From an uncultured Cardiobacterium sp. (lineage in GTDB: Bacteria; Pseudomonadota; Gammaproteobacteria; Cardiobacteriales; Cardiobacteriaceae), in contig NZ_CALJAH010000016.1 in NCBI RefSeq assembly GCF_938028185.1, positions 1 through 6,585 on the forward strand: a stretch of 6,585 nt of DNA, given 5' to 3'. The position numbers and the translations under genes were made by a program. Under the pieces are notes generated by a model, which was not told the DNA's origin, searched no databases, and worked only from the letters and a program-made list of their open reading frames with translations. This document shows positions 1 to 5,039 of this stretch, piece after piece; position 1 is the stretch's first letter, and every line of letters begins with the position of its first letter.

Positions 1-2
1 GA

Positions 3-25
3 CCCTCCCCCACACAGGGGGAGGG
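3..25. repeat. GC-rich perfect inverted repeat
   Basis: The arm CCCTCCCCC (3-11) is followed by the loop ACACA (12-16) and the exact complement GGGGGAGGG (17-25). No T-run follows on either strand, so it is not a canonical terminator. The arm sequence recurs at 205-213 in another hairpin, which suggests a repeat family rather than a one-off structure. Confidence 0.6.
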
Positions 26-204
26 GGCATATCGGCGGTTTTCTGTTCTGTGGTTCACGACACAAATACGCTAAACAGGTTTATTTCAAAATACAGATAC
101 GATAGCTGGGTTGGTGTATGTATGACGGTTTTGGAAATGTATGGTTGCGCTAGAGATGACTGGCGTGCATCGGCGTAATGTTACGAACGCTACCCCCACC
201 CCAG

Positions 205-246
205 CCCTCCCCCGCTGCGGGTGCTGGCGCACCCTGCGAGGGAGGG
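205..246. repeat. Imperfect nested inverted repeat
   Basis: The outer arms CCCTCCC (205-211) and GGGAGGG (240-246) enclose inner arms GGGTGC (219-224) and GCACCC (229-234), with a four-base loop and small internal bulges. The result is a roughly 42-base folded element with the same CCCTCCCCC arm seen at positions 3-11. It resembles a REP-type intergenic palindrome in form. I cannot assign it to a named family. Confidence 0.5.
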
Positions 247-324
247 AGCCGACCTGTGTATGTTTGTAGGGCGGCTTCACCTAATCCAATCTGAGACGTT
301 TGCTTTTCCAGCATTGCGGCATTT

Positions 325-348
325 TGGTGGGGCAAGCCCCACCCTGCA
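325..348. repeat. Dispersed 24-base hairpin repeat, copy 1
   Basis: The core GGTGGGGCAAGCCCCACC is an 8-bp perfect inverted repeat around AA. All 24 bases are identical to 3318-3341. It begins 10 bases beyond the nrdR stop codon. Read in the nrdR direction, the hairpin is followed by AAAATG rather than a T-run, so it is not a standard intrinsic terminator, although it could stabilise or trim the 3' end of the message. Confidence 0.75.
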
Positions 349-357
349 ATTAGCCGC

Positions 358-816
358 TCAATTGCGCCGCAGTTCGGCGATGGTGTTGATGAAGGCTTCC
401 ACGTCCTGAAAGCTCAGGTAAACCGAGGCGAAGCGGATGTAGGCGACGTGGTCGATGTCTTTCAGCCCCGCCATCACCCATTCGCCGATGCGGCGCGAGG
501 CGACTTCGCGGTCGCCGCTGATGCGCAGGCGGTTTTCGATGTCTTCTATCAACTGGTTGATTTTGTTGACGCTTACCGGCCGTTTTTCAATCGCCCGCAG
601 CAGGCCGTTGCGCAGTTTCTCCGCCGAGAACGCCTGCCGCTCGCCGTTTTGTTTGATGACCATCGGCAGCGAGATTTCTGCCGTTTCGTAGGTGGTGAAG
701 CGGGTGGCGCAGGCGGGGTTGGTGCATTCGCGACGGCGGCGGATTTTGCTGCCGTCGCTCAAGAGGCGCGAGTCGATGACGCGGGTGTCCGGCCGGTGGC
801 AGATGGGGCAATGCAA
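358..816 (-). CDS. nrdR: NrdR, ribonucleotide reductase repressor
   Basis: NrdR is a cytoplasmic zinc-ribbon/ATP-cone repressor that senses ATP/dATP and shuts down ribonucleotide reductase genes by binding NrdR boxes. The 152-residue product is close to the usual length (about 150). The zinc ribbon is at residues 3-36, with Cys3, Cys6, Cys31 and Cys36, followed by the basic RRRRE patch and the RFTTYE motif. The ATP-cone spans about residues 49-139 (VIKQNGERQAFSAEKL, then VAYIRFASVY). The family begins almost invariably MHCPxC, which fixes the start at a TTG codon (814-816), preceded by two GGAG motifs (825-828 and 830-833). It lies 18 bases downstream of glyA and is probably co-transcribed with it. 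Oddity: the second cysteine pair is CX4C, whereas NrdR proteins I remember have CX2C. Confidence 0.96.
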   Translation of the reverse strand: MHCPICHRPDTRVIDSRLLSDGSKIRRRRECTNPACATRFTTYETAEISLPMVIKQNGERQAFSAEKLRNGLLRAIEKRPVSVNKINQLIEDIENRLRISGDREVASRRIGEWVMAGLKDIDHVAYIRFASVYLSFQDVEAFINTIAELRRN

Positions 817-824
817 GGGTCGCG

Positions 825-833
825 CTCCGCTCC
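825..833 (-). promoter_or_regulatory. nrdR ribosome binding site
   Basis: On the minus strand two overlapping-register GGAG motifs (833-830 and 828-825) precede the TTG codon at 816, the nearer one by 8 bases. They support TTG as the true start and lie between the glyA stop and nrdR. Confidence 0.5.
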
Positions 834-834
834 G

Positions 835-2088
835 TTAGCCGTACACCGGGAATTCGGCGCAGAGTTTGCTCACTTTTTCGCGCACGGCGAGGATGACTTC
901 TTCGTTGTCGATGTCGTCGAGGATGTCGCAAATCCAGGTGGCAACCAGTTTGGCTTCTGCCTGTTTGAAGCCGCGCGTGGTGATGGCGGGCGTGCCGATG
1001 CGGATGCCGCTCGCGACCGAGGCCGGTTGCGGGTCGTCCGGCACCGCGTTTTTGTTGACGGTGATGTAGGCGCGGCTGAGTGCGGCGTCGGCGGCGCGGC
1101 CGGTGAGGTTTTTGTTGACGAGGTTAATCAGCATCAGGTGGTTCTTGGTACCGCCGGAGACGAGTTCGTAGCCGCGCGCGAGGAAGACTTTCGCCATCGC
1201 CTTGGCGTTGTCCAGCACCTGCTCCTGGTATTTGGTGAAGGCAGGGTCAAGCGCTTCGAGGAAGGCGACCGCTTTCGCCGCAATCACCTGCATCAGCGGC
1301 CCGCCCTGGATGCCGGGAAAGATGGCAGAGTTGAGTTTTTTCTCCAGCGCTTCGTTGGCGCGGGCGAGGATCAGCCCGCCGCGCGGCCCACGCAGGGTTT
1401 TGTGGGTGGTGGAGGTGACGACGTCGGCAATCGGTACCGGGTTCGGCGCAAGCCCCGTGGCGACGAGGCCGGCGATGTGCGCCATATCGACCATCAGATA
1501 GGCACCGACGCTGTCGGCAATTTCGCGGAAGCGCTGCAAATCCAGCACCTGCGAGTAGGCGGAAAATCCGGCAATAATCAGCTTCGGCTTGTGTTCGCTG
1601 GCGATGCGCTGCATCGCATCATAATCAATCAGCCCGGTTTTCAGGTCGAGGCCGTAATGCACGGCGTTATAAAGGATGCCGGAGGAGCTCACCGGCGAGC
1701 CGTGCGTGAGGTGGCCGCCGTGGCCAAGATCCATACCCATGATGGTGTCGCCCGCTTTCAAAAGCGCAAGGAAGACGGCGGCGTTGGCCTGCGAACCGGA
1801 GTGCGGCTGCACGTTGGCATAATCGGCGCCAAACAGCGTCTTGGCGCGCTCAATCGCCAATTGCTCAACAATATCAACATTTTCGCAGCCGCCGTAATAG
1901 CGCTTGCCCGGATAACCTTCAGCGTACTTGTTAGTCAGGCAGGTGCCCTGTGCTTCCATGACGCGCGGACTGGCGTAGTTCTCGGAAGCGATCAGTTCGA
2001 TGTGAGTTTCCTGGCGTTGCGCCTCGTTGCGGATGGCGGCGGCCAGTTCATCATCAAAGCCCGCGATGGTCATATCTTTACTAAACAT
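835..2088 (-). CDS. glyA: Serine hydroxymethyltransferase
   Basis: GlyA is a cytoplasmic PLP enzyme that converts serine and tetrahydrofolate to glycine and 5,10-methylenetetrahydrofolate, the main source of one-carbon units for purines, thymidylate and methionine. The product is 417 residues, the same length as E. coli GlyA, and collinear with it. Visible landmarks are the HIELIASENY segment (about 29-38), the NKYAEGYPGKRYYGG signature (53-67), the DMAHIAGL stretch (201-208) and the PLP lysine Lys230 in TTHKTLRGPRGG. The protein ends in the family-like PVYG. The start at 2088 fits the family N-terminus, although no clear Shine-Dalgarno lies in front of it (the upstream sequence is AT-rich, then CCCC). 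A second Met at codon 6 is an alternative. The gene lies upstream of nrdR, which links thymidylate one-carbon supply with deoxyribonucleotide control. Confidence 0.98.
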   Translation of the reverse strand: MFSKDMTIAGFDDELAAAIRNEAQRQETHIELIASENYASPRVMEAQGTCLTNKYAEGYPGKRYYGGCENVDIVEQLAIERAKTLFGADYANVQPHSGSQANAAVFLALLKAGDTIMGMDLGHGGHLTHGSPVSSSGILYNAVHYGLDLKTGLIDYDAMQRIASEHKPKLIIAGFSAYSQVLDLQRFREIADSVGAYLMVDMAHIAGLVATGLAPNPVPIADVVTSTTHKTLRGPRGGLILARANEALEKKLNSAIFPGIQGGPLMQVIAAKAVAFLEALDPAFTKYQEQVLDNAKAMAKVFLARGYELVSGGTKNHLMLINLVNKNLTGRAADAALSRAYITVNKNAVPDDPQPASVASGIRIGTPAITTRGFKQAEAKLVATWICDILDDIDNEEVILAVREKVSKLCAEFPVYG

Positions 2089-2121
2089 GGGGATATATTA
2101 AGGTAGGAATTGAGGCGGGCT

Positions 2122-2150
2122 ATGGTATCGCCTTCCGCATAACGGGGCAA
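2122..2150 (-). promoter_or_regulatory. Candidate glyA promoter
   Basis: On the minus strand TTGCCC (2150-2145) and TACCAT (2127-2122) match the sigma-70 -35 and -10 hexamers at four of six positions each, with an ideal 17-base spacer. Transcription would begin near 2115, leaving a leader of roughly 27 bases. A second AT-rich hexamer, TAATAT, lies closer to the gene but has no matching -35. Confidence 0.4.
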
Positions 2151-2189
2151 CTGCGCGACGGCGAAGCAAAATCCTGCGACACCGCGCCA

Positions 2190-2218
2190 TTGCCCGCTTT
2201 TCGCCCGCCCCGTAACAT
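2190..2218 (+). promoter_or_regulatory. Candidate promoter of the rhodanese gene
   Basis: TTGCCC (2190-2195) and TAACAT (2213-2218) are separated by exactly 17 bases, and each matches the sigma-70 consensus at four of six positions. The predicted start near 2225 gives a leader of about 28 bases carrying the GGAGA ribosome binding site. Confidence 0.4.
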
Positions 2219-2241
2219 TGCCCGCCTTTTCAACAACCCAC

Positions 2242-2246
2242 GGAGA
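2242..2246 (+). promoter_or_regulatory. Ribosome binding site deciding the pspE start
   Basis: GGAGA lies 6 bases before the ATG at 2253. This favours ATG 2253, which opens directly on a signal peptide, over the in-frame TTG at 2190, which would bury the signal peptide behind 21 extra residues. Confidence 0.7.
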
Positions 2247-2252
2247 CCCTTC

Positions 2253-2609
2253 ATGCTTAAAAAACTCGTCCTCGGCAGCCTGCTCGCCGCCGCCTCCCTC
2301 GCCGCTTCCGCCGAACCATACCTGATTGACGTGCGCAGCCCGGAAGAATTTGCCGAAGCGCACGCCGACGGCGCGATTAACATCCCGGTCGATGAAGTCT
2401 CGCAAAAAATCAGCGAGATCACCCAAGACCACGACGCCGACATTTACGTTTACTGCCGCAGCGGCCGCCGCGCCGGTGTCGCGCAACAGGTGCTGAACGG
2501 CATGGGCTATCGCAAAGTCACCAACCTCGGCACCCTCGCCGACGCGCAGGCGTTTGTGGCGAAGGAAAAGGAGGCCAGCGCGAAGGAAGCCGCGCCCGCC
2601 GCGCCGTGA
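2253..2609 (+). CDS. pspE: Periplasmic rhodanese (PspE-like sulfurtransferase)
   Basis: This is a single-domain rhodanese expected to transfer sulfane sulfur from thiosulfate to acceptors such as cyanide or thiols in the periplasm. The 118-residue precursor starts with a classic signal peptide (MLKK, hydrophobic core, cleavage after ASA at residue 20). The rhodanese fold follows: LIDVRSPEEF (24-33), GAINIPVDEV (40-49), the active-site loop CRSGRR with catalytic Cys68, and GMGYRKVTNLGT (83-94). The arrangement closely follows E. coli PspE (104 residues), but the active-site loop here is CRSGR rather than CNAGR, and a charged Ala/Lys/Glu/Pro tail (about 104-118) extends the C-terminus. No phage-shock partner genes are adjacent. 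It is transcribed alone between a divergent promoter region and a strong terminator. The family is certain; the pspE name is by analogy. Confidence 0.88.
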   Translation: MLKKLVLGSLLAAASLAASAEPYLIDVRSPEEFAEAHADGAINIPVDEVSQKISEITQDHDADIYVYCRSGRRAGVAQQVLNGMGYRKVTNLGTLADAQAFVAKEKEASAKEAAPAAP

Positions 2610-2622
2610 TTCGCCCTTTGTG

Positions 2623-2648
2623 AAAAAACCGCCTGCGGGCGGTTTTTT
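2623..2648. terminator. Bidirectional rho-independent terminator
   Basis: The stem is AAAAAACCGCC (2623-2633), the loop TGCG (2634-2637) and the opposite arm GGCGGTTTTTT (2638-2648). The A-run and T-run let it work in both directions. It lies 13 bases beyond the rhodanese stop and also downstream of the minus-strand gene ending at 2695, so it separates two convergent transcripts. Confidence 0.93.
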
Positions 2649-2658
2649 TTATGGGCGT

Positions 2659-2694
2659 CGCGCTTTGGTTTTATCCCGCTGTGGCGGGAGCGCG
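2659..2694. repeat. Nested inverted repeat at a gene 3' end
   Basis: TCCCGC (2674-2679), loop TGTG and GCGGGA (2684-2689) form a perfect hairpin. CGCGCT (2659-2664) and AGCGCG (2689-2694) form an alternative outer stem. It starts immediately after the stop codon of the minus-strand gene and precedes the terminator at 2623-2648. It has no T-run of its own. Confidence 0.45.
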
Positions 2695-3279
2695 TCACGG
2701 TTGCGCCGCGTTGTCCGCTTGCCAGCCTTGTTCAAAGGCGGCAATGGCGGTGGCTGTGGCATCGGGCGGGCTTGCGAATGCGCGCAGGCGGGTGGCGATG
2801 TCGCTGTGGTCTGCCGCCTGGGTGCTCGGTGCCAATAGTGCTTCGCTGCGCGCGACGGCATCGTCCGTGTTTTGCAGGGCGTGATTGAGTGCGGCGGTGT
2901 AGCAACCGAGGGTACGCGCGTTGCGGTAGTCGTTGCTGCTGTCGTTGAAGCGGGCGCTGGCGTCGCCTTTGCCGTCTTCGCCACGGGCGAGTTGGGCGAG
3001 GTGTTGTGCCAATGGTGCGGTGTTGTTCTGCGCCAGCAGGGTGTGGCTCCAAAGGGTGAGGGTTTGCCGGCCATCTGCGGTTTCGCAGAGGAGGGCGATG
3101 ACGGCGTTGCCGTTGACCTGCATCGCGGCGGTGATGTGTACCGCCTGCGCGGTGTCGCCCGCAGCGAGTTTGGCGGCGTGTTTGCTGATGAAATCGCGGC
3201 GCGATTGGGCATCGGCATCCAGGCTGTCGGTAGCGTGGGCGGTGGCGCAGGCGAGGAGGAGGGCGAGGATTCTTTTCAT
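2695..3279 (-). CDS. Secreted protein of unknown function
   Basis: I do not recognise this family. The ATG at 3279 opens on a short signal peptide (MKRILALLLACATAHA), most simply cleaved after AHA at residue 16. The LLAC at 8-11 could be read as a lipobox, but the hydrophobic stretch before it is very short. The mature part (about 178 residues) is alanine-rich, apparently helical and soluble. It has two cysteines (Cys65 in LLCETADGR, Cys126 in TLGCYTAAL) that could form a disulfide, and a glycine/acidic stretch around 100-113. No catalytic motif is evident. No good Shine-Dalgarno precedes ATG 3279, and the frame stays open upstream to 3342, but an earlier start would hide the signal peptide. 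It follows the symporter gene by 66 bases on the same strand and may share its transcript. Confidence 0.7.
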   Translation of the reverse strand: MKRILALLLACATAHATDSLDADAQSRRDFISKHAAKLAAGDTAQAVHITAAMQVNGNAVIALLCETADGRQTLTLWSHTLLAQNNTAPLAQHLAQLARGEDGKGDASARFNDSSNDYRNARTLGCYTAALNHALQNTDDAVARSEALLAPSTQAADHSDIATRLRAFASPPDATATAIAAFEQGWQADNAAQP

Positions 3280-3317
3280 GTTTTTGGGCGGGTGGTGCGT
3301 CATGTGTTCGGCGTTAA

Positions 3318-3341
3318 TGGTGGGGCAAGCCCCACCCTGCA
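3318..3341. repeat. Dispersed 24-base hairpin repeat, copy 2
   Basis: This is identical over 24 bases to 325-348, with the same GGTGGGGC / GCCCCACC arms around AA. It begins 5 bases beyond the symporter stop codon and sits between the symporter and the downstream secreted-protein gene. In the direction of transcription it is followed by ATTAACG rather than a T-run. Confidence 0.75.
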
Positions 3342-3345
3342 CGGG

Positions 3346-4284
3346 TTATTTGCCGTGGCGTTTGTCCCACCAGGTGCAGAGGTTGGCGACCAGCGCGCCG
3401 CTGATATTGTGCCAGACGCTGAAGATGGCGCTCGGCAGTGCCGCTTCCGGGCTGAAGTATTTTGTGCCGAGGGTGGCACCGAGCGCGCTGTTTTGCATGC
3501 CGACTTCGATCATGACAGCGCGGCACTGGGCGCTGTTCATTCCGGCGAGGCGGGCGGCGAGCAGGCCAAGCAGGTAGCCGAGGAGGTTGTGCAGGATGAC
3601 AACGGCGAAGATGATCATGCCGCTTTTTGCAATCGCCCCTTTGCTCAGCGCGACGACGCTGGCGAGAATCAGGACGATGCAGATGACGGAAATGAGCGGC
3701 AGGGCGTCGCGCAGCACTTGCAGGTGTTTGTCGAAGTAGCGGTTGATGAGGACGCCGGCGATGATCGGCAGCAGCACCATTTCGATGATGGAGAGCATCA
3801 TCGCGCCGACGGCGATGTCCACGGTCTTGTGCGCGTAGAGTTCGAGCAGGAGCGGCGTCAGGAACGGTGCGAGCAGGGTGGAGCAGGCGGTGATGGTGAC
3901 GCTCAAGGCGACATCGCCGCGCGCGAGGTAGGTCATGACGTTGCTGGCGGTGCCGCCGGGACAGCAGCCGACGAGGATGACGCCGAGCGCGACCATCGGG
4001 TCAAGGCTGAAGATGTTTACTAAAAGGACGGCGAGCAGCGGCATGATGAGGAACTGGGCGACAACGCCGAGCAGTACCTGCATCGGGCGGCGGAAGATTT
4101 CGGCGAAGTCGCGGGCGCGCAGGGTCAGCCCCATGCCGAACATGATGATGCCGAGCGCGTAGGGAATGGCGGGCTTGAAGGGGATGAAAACCGGCGCGGC
4201 GGCGTAACCGGCGATGGCGAAGACGATCGCCCAAAGGGCGAAGGTCTGGCCGATGAAGGTGGATAGTTGGCGCAAGCGCTGCAT
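3346..4284 (-). CDS. Bile acid:sodium symporter family transporter
   Basis: This is an inner-membrane secondary transporter of the BASS/SBF family that couples sodium entry to uptake of an organic anion. The 312-residue product is strongly hydrophobic, with about ten membrane segments. The family signatures are GCCPGGTASNVMTYLARGD (106-124) and EVGMQNSALG (260-269). The sodium ligands I remember from the Neisseria meningitidis ASBT structure (Gln77, Ser114, Asn115, Ser128, Thr132, Glu260, Gln264) are all present at the same residue numbers, so it is probably an active, two-sodium transporter. The substrate is unlikely to be bile acid in free-living growth; pantoate-like compounds are plausible from work on bacterial relatives (PanS, ASBT_NM). 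The start at 4284 is chosen because AGAGAGG lies 5 bases upstream and the N-terminus matches the family. The longer frame to 4509 overlaps the divergent gene. Confidence 0.93.
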   Translation of the reverse strand: MQRLRQLSTFIGQTFALWAIVFAIAGYAAAPVFIPFKPAIPYALGIIMFGMGLTLRARDFAEIFRRPMQVLLGVVAQFLIMPLLAVLLVNIFSLDPMVALGVILVGCCPGGTASNVMTYLARGDVALSVTITACSTLLAPFLTPLLLELYAHKTVDIAVGAMMLSIIEMVLLPIIAGVLINRYFDKHLQVLRDALPLISVICIVLILASVVALSKGAIAKSGMIIFAVVILHNLLGYLLGLLAARLAGMNSAQCRAVMIEVGMQNSALGATLGTKYFSPEAALPSAIFSVWHNISGALVANLCTWWDKRHGK

Positions 4285-4289
4285 GGGAA

Positions 4290-4296
4290 CCTCTCT
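4290..4296 (-). promoter_or_regulatory. Symporter ribosome binding site
   Basis: AGAGAGG on the minus strand lies 5 bases before the ATG at 4284. It decides this start against the upstream in-frame Met codons, the farthest of which is at 4509. Confidence 0.7.
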
Positions 4297-4315
4297 GTGA
4301 ATTTTTTGAAAGGGT

Positions 4316-4326
4316 GCTATCCTAGC
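4316..4326. promoter_or_regulatory. Possible overlapping divergent -10 elements
   Basis: GCTATCCTAGC has 4-base inverted arms around TCC. It reads TATCCT on the plus strand and TAGGAT on the minus strand, each matching the -10 consensus at four of six positions. It lies between the symporter and TRIC genes. Neither direction has a convincing -35, so the assignment is weak. Confidence 0.25.
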
Positions 4327-4354
4327 GGTTTTCTGCCCCGTGATGTTGTCTGCC

Positions 4355-4987
4355 ATGTCCATTGCTCCTGAATCCATTGTTACGTTTCTTGATTTTTTTG
4401 GTGTTTTTTCCAGCGCCGTCGCCGCTACCGTACTCGCCAAGCGGCAGCATTTTGATATTTTCGGCGCGGTGATGATTGCCTTTGTTGCCTCCATCGGCGG
4501 CGGTACCACCCGCGATTTGTTGCTGAACCGCCATCCGTTGTTCTGGCTGAAGGATTTGGATTATGCCTGGACGATTACCATCACTTCGATTTTTACCCAG
4601 GTTTTTTATTATCAGTTTGAGCGGTTGGACAAACCTTTCCGCTGGTTTGACGCGCTGGCATTGGCGACGTTTACCGTCATTGGCATTGAAGTCGGGCAGA
4701 TGCGCGGCGCAACCGCGCCGGTATCGGTATTGATGGGCGTGGTGACGGCGATTATGGGCGGGATTCTGCGCGATATTGTCTGTCGCCAGGTGCCGCTATT
4801 GTTGCAAAAGGAAGTGTATTTGTCGGCGGCATTGGTCGGCGGCGTGTTTTATTTCATTCTGATGCATTTTGGCGTCGGTTTGTGGACGCGCGATTTGTTG
4901 ACCTTGTTATTGGTACTCACCATTCGCGCCTGCGCCATTATTTATAATTGGAATTTGCCGGATATCGCCATTCGGCGACGGCATTAA
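4355..4987 (+). CDS. TRIC/UPF0126 family cation channel protein
   Basis: This is an inner-membrane protein of the prokaryotic TRIC family (UPF0126; E. coli YadS and YicG are relatives), thought to form homotrimeric potassium-permeable channels. From ATG 4355 the product has 210 residues, typical of the family (about 205-215). It has two homologous three-helix repeats plus a seventh helix. The repeat signatures GGGTTRD (48-54) and GGILRD (135-140) carry the paired glycines that kink the pore helices. PLFWLKD (61-67) and KEVYLSAALVGG (152-163) are also family-like. The C-terminus is basic (IRRRH). Start choice is uncertain: GTG 4340 and ATG 4343 are in frame, and none has a clear Shine-Dalgarno. 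ATG 4355 best matches the family N-terminus. The gene is divergent from the symporter and convergent with lpxA. Confidence 0.92.
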   Translation: MSIAPESIVTFLDFFGVFSSAVAATVLAKRQHFDIFGAVMIAFVASIGGGTTRDLLLNRHPLFWLKDLDYAWTITITSIFTQVFYYQFERLDKPFRWFDALALATFTVIGIEVGQMRGATAPVSVLMGVVTAIMGGILRDIVCRQVPLLLQKEVYLSAALVGGVFYFILMHFGVGLWTRDLLTLLLVLTIRACAIIYNWNLPDIAIRRRH

Positions 4988-4997
4988 ACGGACGAGG

Positions 4998-5025
4998 AAA
5001 AAGCGGGGTGCAAGCCCCGCTTTTT
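4998..5025. terminator. Bidirectional rho-independent terminator
   Basis: AAAAAGCGGGG (4998-5008), loop TGCAAG and CCCCGCTTTTT (5015-5025) form an 11-bp stem with A- and T-runs at its ends. It sits 10 bases after the TRIC stop and 14 bases beyond the lpxA stop, so it serves both convergent genes. The GCAAGCCCC core resembles the dispersed hairpin repeats at 325 and 3318. Confidence 0.93.
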
Positions 5026-5039
5026 CTATGGCGTCGTCA

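Larger units (their letters stand above)
1..357. other. Gene-free region downstream of nrdR
   Basis: No credible coding region is seen here. The short open frames lack ribosome binding sites and overlap repeats. The stretch holds a perfect 9-bp GC-rich hairpin at its left edge, a less GC-rich centre (about 30-180), a larger imperfect hairpin around 205-246, and a copy of a dispersed 24-base repeat at 325-348. No T-run typical of a rho-independent terminator follows any of these hairpins in the direction leaving nrdR, so how nrdR transcription ends is not evident. Confidence 0.6.

Noticed and set aside
86..335. Short minus-strand frames in the left gene-free region
   Set aside because: They have no ribosome binding site, overlap palindromic repeats and have no family-like sequence.
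2089..2103. NrdR-box-like AT core upstream of glyA
   Set aside because: Only a single short ATATAT core is seen, without the full palindrome or the second box that NrdR needs.
448..2106. A 552-codon plus-strand open frame opposite nrdR and glyA
   Set aside because: It is antisense to two unmistakable conserved genes. Its composition (Gly/Ala/Val/Asp/Arg-rich) is that of a shadow frame in GC-rich DNA, and it has no recognisable domain.
2190..2252. Earlier TTG start for the rhodanese
   Set aside because: It would add 21 residues before a classic signal peptide and bypass the GGAGA ribosome binding site at 2242. It also coincides with the likely promoter -35.
2872..4023. A 383-codon plus-strand open frame opposite the secreted protein and symporter genes
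   Set aside because: It overlaps the well-supported symporter on the opposite strand, has low-complexity acidic/Gly composition and shows no motif.
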